DNA from: Stutzerimonas nosocomialis
GTDB taxonomy: Bacteria; Pseudomonadota; Gammaproteobacteria; Pseudomonadales; Pseudomonadaceae
DNA length: 64,000 bases
Reading direction: 5' to 3'
Assembly (NCBI RefSeq): GCF_005876855.1
Contig: NZ_QLAE01000014.1
Span: forward strand, 43,157-107,156
Shown one piece after another: positions 28,145 through 37,234 of the stretch (positions are counted from its first letter, which is position 1; each line of letters begins with the position of its first letter). The notes beneath the pieces were generated by a model. That model ran no database searches. It was not told where the DNA came from and saw nothing but the letters and a program-made list of their open reading frames with translations. The position numbers and the translations under genes are program-made.

Positions 28145-28840
28145 ATGGCCCCCGCCCTGAGGGTCGGGGGCCTGGTGCCCCTGACCACCCTCGATTTCCC
28201 CGACCACCTCGCCTGCGTGTTCTTCTGCCAGGGGTGCGGCTGGCGCTGCCGTTACTGCCACAACCCGCAACTGATTCCCGCCTGCGGTACGTCCGAGCTC
28301 GCCTGGGCGGACCTGTTGGGATTTCTCCGCGAGCGAGTCGGGCTGTTGGAGGCGGTCGTCTTCAGCGGTGGCGAACCGACGCTGCAGCATGCGCTGCCGG
28401 ATGCGATCGAGCAGGTCCGCGCGCTGGGCTACAAGGTCGCGCTGCACAGCGCCGGCATCAAGCCGAAGCTGTTCCGCCAGGTTCTGCCACTGGTCGACTG
28501 GGTGGGCTTCGACGTCAAGGCCACGCCGGAGCGCAGCCGGTCGATCACCGGCGTGCCGGGCAGCGGCGAGGCCAACTGGCAGAGCCTGCTCTACCTGCTC
28601 GATAGCGGGGTGGCCCATGAATGCCGCACCACCGTGCACTGGCAACTGTTCGAGCCCGACGAGCTCTGGAACATGGCCCGCCGCTTGCGCACCCTGGGTG
28701 TGCAACGCTTCGCCGTGCAGTGCGTGCGCACCGCCCGGATGCTCGATCCGGAGCTGGCCGACAGCCGCCCGCCCTACGATCAGCAGAAGCTCTGGGAGCG
28801 TCTGGACCAGCTGTTTCCTTCATTCGTGCTGCGCGGATAG
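28145..28840 (+). CDS. nrdG: Anaerobic ribonucleotide reductase activating protein
   Basis: 231-residue radical SAM activase with the cluster motif CGWRCRYCHNPQL (CX3CX2C) near the N-terminus, FSGGEPTLQ, and D-V-K in WVGFDVKATPERS. It generates the glycyl radical on NrdD, here presumably on the separate 54-residue piece. It begins 3 nt after the stop of that gene. An extended upstream frame exists but overlaps the small gene and is rejected. Confidence 0.93.
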   Translation: MAPALRVGGLVPLTTLDFPDHLACVFFCQGCGWRCRYCHNPQLIPACGTSELAWADLLGFLRERVGLLEAVVFSGGEPTLQHALPDAIEQVRALGYKVALHSAGIKPKLFRQVLPLVDWVGFDVKATPERSRSITGVPGSGEANWQSLLYLLDSGVAHECRTTVHWQLFEPDELWNMARRLRTLGVQRFAVQCVRTARMLDPELADSRPPYDQQKLWERLDQLFPSFVLRG

Positions 28841-28886
28841 ATGCCGTCCGACCGTGCCCTGGAAGGTGCTGGCACGCGGGCGAAGC

Positions 28887-30305
28887 TCAGGCCCAGCCCC
28901 AGAACTGCAGGTACCAGCCGTAACCGACCACGGCGCCTCCCAGGACACAGCAGCCGAACGCAAGCGGCCGGCGAAGGCCGTTGGCGCCATGCCGGCTGAT
29001 GACCTGCCAGCTCAGGTACAGGGTCCAGGCGACCGCGCCGCACAGGAGCCAGGCGCGAGCCGGCTGCGCCCAGGCCAGAAGGAAGCCTTCGTAGCGCAGC
29101 AGCTTCACGGTGGTGGCCGACAGGCCGAGAAAGAGACCCGCGCCGGCCAGCGGGGTGAAGGTCAGGGCCAGGTGCCGGAACACCGGCTCGCCGCGCCTCA
29201 TCACCGCTGCCGCGACGCGTAGCGCGAGCCACAGGGCGCCTCCGATCAGCATCGTGCTGGCGCCGAGGTAGCTCAGGATCGTGGCACCGTCGAGCCAGGT
29301 GAAGGCGTCGTTGACCTCGGGATAGTGGGTCAGCAGCCACCAGGGCGCACTGGCCTCCAGCGGCCAGAGAATGTCCTGTTCGACCAGCCATCCGGCCGCC
29401 GCCTGCTTGAGGCCGATGAACCAGGGGCTGACCGTCCACTGGAAGGCGCCCATGGCGAGGCCGATCATGCCGAACAGAAGCAGGCGCACATCCCAGCGGC
29501 CATGCTGTGCTTGATCACCGACGATGAGTATCTCCGCATTGGGCGAGCGTGCGGTCAGCGCCACGGCACCGCGCTGGCCGCTGCAGCGCCCGCAGGCGTG
29601 GCACTCGCGATTGCCGCGCATGCGCCGGATGTCGATCAGCGGCGCGCAGTTGGGTGGCGTCAGGCGCGGACCCTGGTTGGCCTGCCAGAGCGCCTCGTCG
29701 ACCCGGTAATGCAGCGGCGCAAGCCGCGCCAGCAAGCCGAACACACCGCCGACCGGGCACAGGTGCCGACACCAGATGCGCTTGCCGCGCCCATAGAAGA
29801 AGCCCACCAGCATGGCCGCGACGGTGGAGCCGCCGAGAATCAGCGCGGCCGCTCGGCCATAGTCGTAGACGCTGATCAGCTGTCCGTAGACGGTGGTAAG
29901 GATGAAGGCGACCGTCGGCCAGCCGCTCCAGCGAATCCAGCGTGGCGTGCGCCTGTTCAGGCCGCGCCAGCTGATCCATTCGCTGAGCGAGCCTTCCGGG
30001 CACAGCAGGCCGCACCAGAGGCGGCCGAACAGCCCCACCGACAGCAGCACGAAAGGCCACCACAGGCCCCAGAAGACGAATTGTGCGAGCAGGGTCAGGT
30101 GGTCGAGCATGCGTGCCTGCGACGGTGGCAGGGCGATCAGGGCGGGGACCAGCAGCAGAATCAGATAGAAAATCACCACCAGCCACTGGACGAGGCGGAT
30201 GGCGCCGGCATGGTCGCGCAACCAGTCGCCGATGCGTGCCAGCGCGGCAGGTTCCGGCGCGCCGCTGGCCTGTCCTCGGCGCGCCTGGGCGGTGAAGACG
30301 TTCAT
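28887..30305 (-). CDS. FtrD-like membrane polyferredoxin
   Basis: 472-residue membrane protein of the NapH/CcoG-like 4Fe-4S class. Cysteine clusters lie in GRLWCGLLCPEGSLSEW, IWCRHLCPVGG and CHACGRCSG. There are about ten hydrophobic helices, most in the first and last thirds. In FtrABCD ferrous-iron systems the FtrD subunit is thought to take electrons away from, or supply them to, the FtrB-FtrC iron path. The ATG overlaps the ftrC stop (ATGA), so the two are coupled. It is the last gene of the operon. Confidence 0.85.
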   Translation of the reverse strand: MNVFTAQARRGQASGAPEPAALARIGDWLRDHAGAIRLVQWLVVIFYLILLLVPALIALPPSQARMLDHLTLLAQFVFWGLWWPFVLLSVGLFGRLWCGLLCPEGSLSEWISWRGLNRRTPRWIRWSGWPTVAFILTTVYGQLISVYDYGRAAALILGGSTVAAMLVGFFYGRGKRIWCRHLCPVGGVFGLLARLAPLHYRVDEALWQANQGPRLTPPNCAPLIDIRRMRGNRECHACGRCSGQRGAVALTARSPNAEILIVGDQAQHGRWDVRLLLFGMIGLAMGAFQWTVSPWFIGLKQAAAGWLVEQDILWPLEASAPWWLLTHYPEVNDAFTWLDGATILSYLGASTMLIGGALWLALRVAAAVMRRGEPVFRHLALTFTPLAGAGLFLGLSATTVKLLRYEGFLLAWAQPARAWLLCGAVAWTLYLSWQVISRHGANGLRRPLAFGCCVLGGAVVGYGWYLQFWGWA

Positions 30306-31159
30306 GCCGGCACGGCCTGTGTTTGTCGCGGCGCTCGTGGACGCAACCACAGCCAGACCGCTAGCCAGTAGGCCGCCATCGACAGCACGGCCGCCAGCGA
30401 CGGCATCGCCCGGTAGCCGGTCAGGCCGGCAAGGGTGGCGCCCAGACTGCCGCCGTCGTCGAGCAGAGCGGAGCTGTCCCACAAAGGGTCGCCGAACACG
30501 CCGTACAGGACCTCGGGCAGCTCCATGCCCATCAGCTGGCCGCTCAGGCGATCCAGGCCCGCCATCAGCAGGGCGGCGCCGAGGAGCAGCAGCAACGCTT
30601 CGCTGATCTGGAAGAAGCATCGCCAGGAGAACAGCCGGCTGCCGGCCCGCAGCGACGCATAAGTGAGCAGCGCCAGGCCGAAGCCGAGCACGCCGCCAGC
30701 GGCGAAGCCGACCAGGCTGGCCCCTTGCTGCTGATAGCCGATGCCGTAGAGGAAGACCACCGTCTCGCTGCCCTCGCGCGCCACCGCCAGCATCGCCAGC
30801 ACCAGCAGGCCGAGGCCACGGCCGCTGTTCAGCTGCGCCTCGGCGCGGCCCACCAGGCCGCGCTCGAGACCACGCCCGTGGCGATGCATCCAGCCGACCA
30901 TGTGCAGGATGAGAAAGCTGGCCGTCAGCAGCATGGCGCAGTGGAACCATTCGCCGGCCGGCCCGGCCAGCCAGTCGCCGGCTCGGAGGATGCCCCAGGC
31001 TAGCAGCGAGGCCAGGCCGAGCCCGGCGATCACGCCGCCCCAGAGCATGCGCAAGGCGTGACGGTTGCCCGGCTGCTGGCTGAGCCAGGTGTGCAGGATG
31101 CCGATGACCAGCAGCGCCTCGACGCTCTCGCGCCAGACGATGAAGAGGGATTGGCCCAT
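30302..31159 (-). CDS. Ftr1-family iron permease (FtrC)
   Basis: 285 residues with seven hydrophobic segments and both iron-path motifs of the Ftr1/EfeU family, RESVE near residue 10 (WRESVEALL) and REGSE in the middle (AREGSETVVF). It transports iron across the inner membrane with the cupredoxin and P19-type partners encoded just upstream. Confidence 0.92.
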   Translation of the reverse strand: MGQSLFIVWRESVEALLVIGILHTWLSQQPGNRHALRMLWGGVIAGLGLASLLAWGILRAGDWLAGPAGEWFHCAMLLTASFLILHMVGWMHRHGRGLERGLVGRAEAQLNSGRGLGLLVLAMLAVAREGSETVVFLYGIGYQQQGASLVGFAAGGVLGFGLALLTYASLRAGSRLFSWRCFFQISEALLLLLGAALLMAGLDRLSGQLMGMELPEVLYGVFGDPLWDSSALLDDGGSLGATLAGLTGYRAMPSLAAVLSMAAYWLAVWLWLRPRAPRQTQAVPA

Positions 31160-31208
31160 GTCGCTTCTCCTGGGTGATCGTGGTGCGCCTGCTCGAATGG
31201 CCGCAGGA

Positions 31209-31541
31209 CTACCTGGCGATGATTTCCCCTTCCGGCAGGTCCATGTGGAACTCGTCGAAGAAGGGGTAGCGGCCCGGTTTGAGCGGATGGATCACCACGA
31301 ACGAGGTCACGCCGGGGGAGAGCACTTTCTCCACCCGCAACGGCGTGCTTTCGAACTCGATGGGGCCGCTGCCGGCGTTGTGGATGACGATCTTGAACCG
31401 TTGGCGAGCCGGTACCTCGATGGTCGCCGGCTCGAAATGGCCGTCGCGGATGGTCAGCTCGTAAGTCGGTAAAGCTGCCTGGAGGCTGTCGGCAAAACTG
31501 ACGGCGAACAGAGCGAGTGCCGGAAGCAGGATGCGTCCCAT
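31209..31541 (-). CDS. Cupredoxin-like periplasmic protein (FtrB)
   Basis: 110 residues with a signal peptide (cleavage near AALP, about 23) and a cupredoxin fold: EPATIEVPARQRFKIVIHNAG, PIEFESTPLRVEKVLSPG, and FDEFHMDLPEGEIIAR at the end. In FtrABCD systems it is the copper-type oxidase or binding partner of the permease. Thirteen bp separate it from ftrA and 49 bp from ftrC. Confidence 0.88.
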   Translation of the reverse strand: MGRILLPALALFAVSFADSLQAALPTYELTIRDGHFEPATIEVPARQRFKIVIHNAGSGPIEFESTPLRVEKVLSPGVTSFVVIHPLKPGRYPFFDEFHMDLPEGEIIAR

Positions 31542-31554
31542 GCTGACCTCCTGC

Positions 31555-32094
31555 TCAGTAACCGCCTTTCTTGCCGATGCCGGCGTAGGTGAACTCGTAA
31601 TTCAGCTCGCAGCGCTCGAACCAGGGGGCGACGCCGGTTTCCTTGTCGACGTGGCGGCCGAACATGGCGTGCTCACCGCCCGGCGGCAGAATGGTGTAGG
31701 TCAGCCGGTATTTGCCGGGCCCCATGAGCTTGACGTTGTCGCCATAGTGCGGGCCATCGTTGGCGATCATCGGATGAAAGTCGCCTTCGATCTTCTCGTC
31801 CGAGCCTTGCTTGCTCAACGCATAGCGAATGTTCAGGTAGGGAACGAAACTGCCTTCCTGCCAGCCGTTGCGGTTGTCTTCCGTGGCAGCGATGTCGGCT
31901 TCCAGGTGGATGTCGGATTCGGCCGTAGCGCGCATCATGCCAGCCGGCTCCATCTCCACCGGCTGCAGGTACACGGCCCCGATCTCCATTCCTGCGCACG
32001 GCTGCGGTTCACCGATGGGGTATTCCCTAGCCTGGGCGGGGAGAGCGAAAAGGCTGGCGGCGACGAGCGAAACGGCAGAAGGCATCTGGCGCAT
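31555..32094 (-). CDS. P19/Tp34-type periplasmic iron-binding protein (FtrA)
   Basis: 179 residues from the ATG at 32094 (GGAG upstream). A signal peptide ends near AQA-R. The mature part shows the P19 fold: PCAGMEIGAVYLQPVEMEP, with methionines and H/E ligands (MRATAESDIHLEADI), then WQEGSFVPYLNIRYAL, FHPMIANDGPHYGDNV and FGRHVDKETGVAPW. These Met and His residues bind copper and iron in P19. It is the first gene of the ftr operon and lies 53 bp downstream of a Fur-type box. Confidence 0.9.
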   Translation of the reverse strand: MRQMPSAVSLVAASLFALPAQAREYPIGEPQPCAGMEIGAVYLQPVEMEPAGMMRATAESDIHLEADIAATEDNRNGWQEGSFVPYLNIRYALSKQGSDEKIEGDFHPMIANDGPHYGDNVKLMGPGKYRLTYTILPPGGEHAMFGRHVDKETGVAPWFERCELNYEFTYAGIGKKGGY

Positions 32095-32147
32095 GGTGTA
32101 AATCTCCGTATGAGGTAACACCAAGCTTCGCAGTCAGCGATGCAATC

Positions 32148-32166
32148 GATAATGATTAGCATCAAT
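32148..32166 (-). promoter_or_regulatory. Candidate Fur box of the ftr operon
   Basis: On the plus strand GATAATGATTAGCATCAAT matches the 19-bp Fur consensus at 13 positions, with the first nine identical. It lies 53 bp before ftrA, the expected position for iron repression. Confidence 0.7.
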
Positions 32167-32201
32167 TTTGGAGAAAAGGCTCCTGGGACGAACCGCCACA
32201 G

Positions 32202-32402
32202 TCAGGGGTCTTCGGGAGGCTCGGCCGGCTTGTCGGGCTCGAAGCCCCAGGCGATGTGCCAGTCTTCGCCGAAACTCTCGCTGGGGTGCTCGGTACGTCC
32301 CGCGCCGTTGCCGCAGGCCAGGTCGTTCGCCGGGCAATAGCGGTCGCAGCCCCAGCAGATGCGCTCGGGGTGCTTGGGGTTGAGGGGGAATTTCTTCGCC
32401 AT
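32202..32402 (-). CDS. DUF3079 small cysteine protein
   Basis: 66 residues with the family signature MAKKFPLNPKHPERICWGCD followed by RYCPANDLACGNGAGR and later FGEDWHIAWG. Four cysteines suggest metal binding, probably zinc. Function unknown. It lies alone between the ftr promoter and the terminator of mexEF-oprN. Confidence 0.88.
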   Translation of the reverse strand: MAKKFPLNPKHPERICWGCDRYCPANDLACGNGAGRTEHPSESFGEDWHIAWGFEPDKPAEPPEDP

Positions 32403-32493
32403 GTCCGCTCCGCAGGGTGTCCCGACAGCCTATGCCGATCCCCCCGGGCCGCCTTGATCTGGCTCAAGCTCGACGGGTGCCGGCGTGCCGGGC

Positions 32494-32529
32494 AAAAAAA
32501 GCCCCGCGACCAGGAGCCAATCGCGGGGC
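32494..32529 (-). terminator. Rho-independent terminator of mexEF-oprN
   Basis: On the minus strand a 9-bp stem GCCCCGCGA/TCGCGGGGC with an 11-nt loop, followed by seven T. It lies 29 bp after the oprN stop. Confidence 0.9.
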
Positions 32530-32557
32530 AAAGGTGAAGCGGATGCGGGAGAGGGGG

Positions 32558-33946
32558 TCAGCTGCTGATGTCCCAGCCGCCGCCGAGCGCCTTGTAGATG
32601 GAGACGATGCCGCGATACAGGTCGATCTCCGCCTGCGCCTGGGCATCTTCGGCGGCCAGGCGCTCACGCTCGGCATCGAGCAGGACGAGGAAGTCCACCG
32701 TGCCTTCGCGGTAGCGGATCGCCGCCTGGCCGGCCGCTTCGCGGCTGGCATCGGACTGACGCACCAGGGCCAGCAGGCGTTGCTGGATCTTGGCGTAGTC
32801 ACTGAAGGCGTTTTCCGATTCTTCCAGGGCCAGCAGGACCTGCTGTTCGTACTGCGCCAGGGCGCCATCGGCATCGGCGCGCGCACCGCGCAGACGGGCC
32901 CGTACGCTGCCGAGGTCGAAGGCCGCCCAGCTGAGGGTCGGCGCGACGCCCCAGGCCCGGGCGTCCGACGAGCCTATCTGCGAACCACGCCCGGCGGTGA
33001 AGCCGAGGAACCCCGCCAGGCTGACCCGGGGGAAGAGGTCAGCCGTCGCCACGCCGACGTTCGCCGTGGCGGCCGCCAGTTGACGTTCGGCCGCGCTGAT
33101 GTCCGGGCGGCGGCGCAACAACTCGGCCGGATCGCCGATCGGCAGCGCCTTGGCGATGGCCGGCAGCTCGCGGGGCGAGAGGTCGACCGTCAGCTGATCG
33201 GGGCGCTGGCCCATCAGCGTGGCGATGCGGTTGCGGGCCCGTACCTGCTGGGCCTGCAGCATCGGCAGCGTGGCTTCGATGGCGGCCAGGCGGGCATCGG
33301 CGCGCATCACGTCCAGCTGGCTGCCGATGCCGGCTTCGCGCAGCTGTTCGGTCAGGGCGCGCGAGTTCTGCTGGTTCTCGAGGTTGGCGCGGGCGATGCG
33401 CTCGCGCAGCTGGGCACCGCGCAGATCGCCATAGGCGTCGACCAGGTCGGCGATCAGGGTGATCTGCAGCTGATAGAGCTCGGCCTCGGCGCCCTGCGCC
33501 TGGGCTTCGCTGGCTTCGAGCTGGCGCTGGATACGGCCGAAGAGGTCGAGCTCCCAGGCCATGTCCAGGCCCAGGTCGTAGCGCTCGGCGTTGCCGCGGC
33601 GCTCGCTGAAGCCAGGCTGCTGCGCCTTGCCGATTTCGGCGCTGGCGCGGCTGCTCACGACGGGGAAGGCGTCGTTGCCGACGTCGTCACGGATCGCCCT
33701 GGCCGCCCGCACGCGGGCAAAGGCGATGCGCAGTTCGCGGTTTTCCTCGAGCGCCTGCTCCACCAGCTGGTCGAGGGTGCGGTCTTCGAACTGGCGCCAC
33801 CAGGCACTCTCGAAGCGGCTGCGGTCGAGCGATGCCGCCTGGGCGTGGATCAGGTTGGCCGGCGCGGTCTCCGGCGCGCGGTAGTCCGGGCCTACCGCAC
33901 AGGCGGACAGCGCCAGTGCGAGCAGGGCGGGGGCAAAGGCCTTCAT
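32558..33946 (-). CDS. oprN: RND efflux outer membrane channel (OprN-like)
   Basis: 462 residues from the ATG at 33946. A lipoprotein signal with the lipobox LALSAC gives an acylated Cys near residue 16; the mature part has two TolC-like repeats with typical DQLVEQALEENRELRIAFAR and RRPDISAAERQLAAATANVG. It forms the outer membrane exit of the MexEF pump. The start overlaps the mexF stop by 4 bp (ATGA). Confidence 0.92.
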   Translation of the reverse strand: MKAFAPALLALALSACAVGPDYRAPETAPANLIHAQAASLDRSRFESAWWRQFEDRTLDQLVEQALEENRELRIAFARVRAARAIRDDVGNDAFPVVSSRASAEIGKAQQPGFSERRGNAERYDLGLDMAWELDLFGRIQRQLEASEAQAQGAEAELYQLQITLIADLVDAYGDLRGAQLRERIARANLENQQNSRALTEQLREAGIGSQLDVMRADARLAAIEATLPMLQAQQVRARNRIATLMGQRPDQLTVDLSPRELPAIAKALPIGDPAELLRRRPDISAAERQLAAATANVGVATADLFPRVSLAGFLGFTAGRGSQIGSSDARAWGVAPTLSWAAFDLGSVRARLRGARADADGALAQYEQQVLLALEESENAFSDYAKIQQRLLALVRQSDASREAAGQAAIRYREGTVDFLVLLDAERERLAAEDAQAQAEIDLYRGIVSIYKALGGGWDISS

Positions 33947-36900
33947 GCATGAATCTCCTTGAGACGGGTCTGCCGGCGTGCTTCTCGACGTTCGACGAAG
34001 GCACGCAGCAGGACATAGAACACGGGGGTCAGCAGCAGCCCGAAGAAGGTCACGCCGAGCATCCCGGAGAACACCGCGACACCCATCGCATGGCGCATCT
34101 CGGCACCCGCGCCGCTGGAGATCACCAGCGGAACCACGCCCATGATGAAGGCGAAGCTGGTCATCAGGATCGGCCGCAGACGCAGGCGGCAGGCTTCGAG
34201 CACAGCGGCCACCCGGTCGAGGCCTTCTTCCTGTTTCTCCTTGGCGAACTCGACGATGAGGATCGCGTTCTTGCACGCCAGGCCCACCAGCACGATCAGG
34301 CCGATCTGGGTGAAGATGTTGTTGTCGCTGCCGGCGAGGATCACCCCGGCGATGGCCGAGAGCAGGGTCATCGGCACGATCAGGATGACCGCCAGCGGCA
34401 GGCTCCAGCTTTCGTACTGGGCGGCCAGCACGAGGAAGGCCAGCAGTACGCAGAGCGGGAAGACGAACATTGCGGTGTTGCCGGCGAGGATCTGCTGGTA
34501 GGTCAGGTCGGTCCACTCGAAGCTCATGCCGTTGGGCAGCTCCTCGCGCAGCAGGCGCTCCATCGCCGCTTCGGCCTGGCCGGTGCTGTAGCCGGGCGCC
34601 GGCGCGCCGTTGATCTCGGCGGTGATGAAGCCGTTGTAGTGCATGACCCGGTCGGGGCCTGAGCTGTCGCTGACCTTGACGAAGGTCGACAGCGGCACCA
34701 TCTCGCCCCGGTTGTTGCGCACCTTCAACTGGCCGATCTGCTCGGCTTCGAGCCGGAACTGCTGCTCGGCCTGCACGTTGACCTGGTAGGTCCGGCCGAA
34801 CCGGTTGAAGTCGTTGGCGTACAGCGAGCCGAGGTAGATCTGCATGGTGTCGAAGATGTCGTCGATGGCCACGCCGTGGGTCTTGGCCTTTTCCCGGTCG
34901 ATCGCCGCTTCCACCTGGGGCACGTTGACCTGATAGCTGGAGAACAGGCCGGCCAGCTCGGGCACGCTCTGGCTCTTGGCGATGATGTTCTGGGTCTGCC
35001 GGAACAGCTCGTCATAGCCCAGGTTGCCGCGGTCCTGGATCTGCACGCGGAAGCCACCGATGGTGCCCAGGCCCATGACCGGAGGCGGCGGGAAGATGGC
35101 GATGAAGGCGTCCTGGATGCCGGCGAACTGGCCGTTGAGCTCGCCGGCGATGGCGCCGGCCGACAGCGAGGCGTCCTTGCGCTGGTCGAAGTCCTTGAGC
35201 GTGACGAAGACGATGCCGCTGTTGCTGCTGTTGGTGAAGCCGTTGATCGAGAGGCCGGGGAAGGCCACGGTGTTCTCCACGCCCGGGTGCTTGAGGGCGA
35301 GTTCGGACATCTTCTTGATCACCTCTTCGCTGCGGTCGAGGGTCGCCGCGTCCGGCAGCTGGGCGAAGGCCACCAGGTACTGCTTGTCCTGCTGCGGCAC
35401 GAAACCGGTCGGCGTGTTGGCGAAGCCCATCCAGGTCAGGGCCATCAGCCCGGCGTAGATCAGTATCGCGATGCCGCTGCTGCGCAGGATGCGACGCACC
35501 GCGCCGACGTAGCCGTGGCTGGCGCGGTCGAACATGCGGTTGAACGGCTTGAACAGCCAGCGTCCGAACAGTGCATCGAGCAGGCGCGAGAAGCGGTCCT
35601 TCGGCGCGTCATGGGCACGCAGCAGGGCGGCAGCCAGCGCGGGCGACAGCGTGAGCGAGTTGAAGGCGGAGATCACCGTCGAGATGGCGATGGTCAGCGC
35701 GAACTGCTGGTAGAACTGCCCGGTGAGTCCGGAGATGAACGCCGTCGGCACGAATACCGCGCACAGCACCAGCGCCGTCGCCACGATGGGGCCGGTGACC
35801 TCCTTCATGGCCTGCTTGGTCGCCTCGACAGGCGTCTTGCCCAGGCCGATGTTGCGCTCGACGTTCTCGACCACCACGATCGCGTCGTCGACCACGATGC
35901 CGATCGCCAGCACCAGGCCGAACAGCGAGAGGGCGTTGAGCGAGAAGCCGAACATGTGCATGACCGCGAAGGTGCCGATCAGCGATACCGGTACCGCCAC
36001 CAGCGGAATGATCGAGGCACGCCAGGTCTGCAGGAACAGGATCACCACCAGCACCACCAGCACCACCGCCTCGAGCAGCGTATGGACCACCGCCTCGATG
36101 GAGCCGCGCACGAAGATGGTCGGGTCGTAGACGATTTCGTAATCGACGCCCTGGGGGAAGGCTTCCTTCAGCTCGGCCATCTTTGCCCGCACGTTGTTGG
36201 ACACGTCGATGGCGTTGGAGCCCGGGCGCTGGAAGATCGGCATGGCCACGGCGGGCTTGTTGTTGAGCAGCGAGCGCAGCGCGTACTGGTTCGAGCCGAG
36301 TTCGATCCGCGCGATCTCGCGCAGGCGGGTGATCTCGCCGTCTTCGCCGGCGCGCACCACGATGTTCTCGAATTCCTCCTCGGTGACCAGCCGGCCCTGG
36401 GTGTTGATCGACAGCTGGAAGCTGTTGCCGGCATTGGACGGCGGCGCGCCCAGCGAGCCCGCGGCGACCTGGCGGTTCTGTTCGCGAATGGCGGCGACCA
36501 CGTCGGTGGCGGTGAGGTTGCGCGAAGCGACCTTGGTCGGGTCGAGCCAGACGCGCAGCGAGTATTCGCCAAGACCGAACAGCTGCACGTCGCCGATGCC
36601 GTCCAGCCGCGCCAGCTCGTCCTTGACGTTGAGCGTGGCGTAGTTGGACAGGTAGAGCATGTCGTAGCGCTCGTCCGGCGAGGTCAGGTGCACCACCATG
36701 GTCAGGTCGGGCGAGGCCTTGTCGACGGTGACGCCCAGGCGCTGCACCTCGGTCGGCAGGGTCGGCATGGTCCGGGTCACGCGGTTCTGTACCTGCACCT
36801 GGGCGGTGTCCAGGTCCGTGCCGAGGGCGAAGGTGATGGTCAGGGTCATCTTGCCGTCGGCGGTGGCCTGGGACGACATGTAGAGCATGCCCTCGACGCC

Positions 36901-37116
36901 GTTGATGGCCTGCTCGAGCGGCGAGGCGACGGTTTCACCGATGACCTTGGGGTTGGCGCCCGGGAAGTTGGCGCGCACCACCACGGTCGGCGGAACCACT
37001 TCCGGGTATTCGCTGATGGGCAGCTGGAACAGCGCGATGGCGCCGCCGATCAGGATGATCAGCGAAAGCACCGCCGCGAAGATCGGCCGCAGGATGAAGA
37101 ATTGAGAGAAGTTCAT
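33943..37116 (-). CDS. mexF: RND multidrug efflux permease (MexF-like)
   Basis: 1057-residue inner-membrane proton/drug antiporter of the HAE1 group with 12 transmembrane helices and two large periplasmic loops. The N-terminus MNFSQFFILRPIFAAVLSL and the ISEYPEVVPPTVVVRANFPG stretch match MexF as I know it. Proton-relay aspartates lie in GLVLAIGIVVDDAIVVVENV in helix 4. In P. aeruginosa the pump exports chloramphenicol, fluoroquinolones and quinolone-signal precursors. It is separated from mexE by 118 bp containing hairpins. Confidence 0.94.
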   Translation of the reverse strand: MNFSQFFILRPIFAAVLSLIILIGGAIALFQLPISEYPEVVPPTVVVRANFPGANPKVIGETVASPLEQAINGVEGMLYMSSQATADGKMTLTITFALGTDLDTAQVQVQNRVTRTMPTLPTEVQRLGVTVDKASPDLTMVVHLTSPDERYDMLYLSNYATLNVKDELARLDGIGDVQLFGLGEYSLRVWLDPTKVASRNLTATDVVAAIREQNRQVAAGSLGAPPSNAGNSFQLSINTQGRLVTEEEFENIVVRAGEDGEITRLREIARIELGSNQYALRSLLNNKPAVAMPIFQRPGSNAIDVSNNVRAKMAELKEAFPQGVDYEIVYDPTIFVRGSIEAVVHTLLEAVVLVVLVVILFLQTWRASIIPLVAVPVSLIGTFAVMHMFGFSLNALSLFGLVLAIGIVVDDAIVVVENVERNIGLGKTPVEATKQAMKEVTGPIVATALVLCAVFVPTAFISGLTGQFYQQFALTIAISTVISAFNSLTLSPALAAALLRAHDAPKDRFSRLLDALFGRWLFKPFNRMFDRASHGYVGAVRRILRSSGIAILIYAGLMALTWMGFANTPTGFVPQQDKQYLVAFAQLPDAATLDRSEEVIKKMSELALKHPGVENTVAFPGLSINGFTNSSNSGIVFVTLKDFDQRKDASLSAGAIAGELNGQFAGIQDAFIAIFPPPPVMGLGTIGGFRVQIQDRGNLGYDELFRQTQNIIAKSQSVPELAGLFSSYQVNVPQVEAAIDREKAKTHGVAIDDIFDTMQIYLGSLYANDFNRFGRTYQVNVQAEQQFRLEAEQIGQLKVRNNRGEMVPLSTFVKVSDSSGPDRVMHYNGFITAEINGAPAPGYSTGQAEAAMERLLREELPNGMSFEWTDLTYQQILAGNTAMFVFPLCVLLAFLVLAAQYESWSLPLAVILIVPMTLLSAIAGVILAGSDNNIFTQIGLIVLVGLACKNAILIVEFAKEKQEEGLDRVAAVLEACRLRLRPILMTSFAFIMGVVPLVISSGAGAEMRHAMGVAVFSGMLGVTFFGLLLTPVFYVLLRAFVERREARRQTRLKEIHA

Positions 37117-37156
37117 CGGAGCATGTCCTGTGTATCGCTCGGCAAGGGGGCGCCGC

Positions 37157-37228
37157 TGCCCGCGGCAAGCGGGCAGGGCACAGACAGCACTGCAAAAAAG
37201 GGTGAACGCCTCCCGCGGCGCGGGAGGT
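37157..37228 (-). other. Hairpins in the mexE-mexF spacer
   Basis: Two GC palindromes, TGCCCGC/GCGGGCA (37157-37175) and a CCTCCCGCG/CGCGGGAGG repeat (37209-37227). On the minus strand the latter is followed after eight bases by six T. They may act as a partial terminator or mRNA processing site and set the mexE:mexF ratio. Confidence 0.5.
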
Positions 37229-37234
37229 CAGGCA

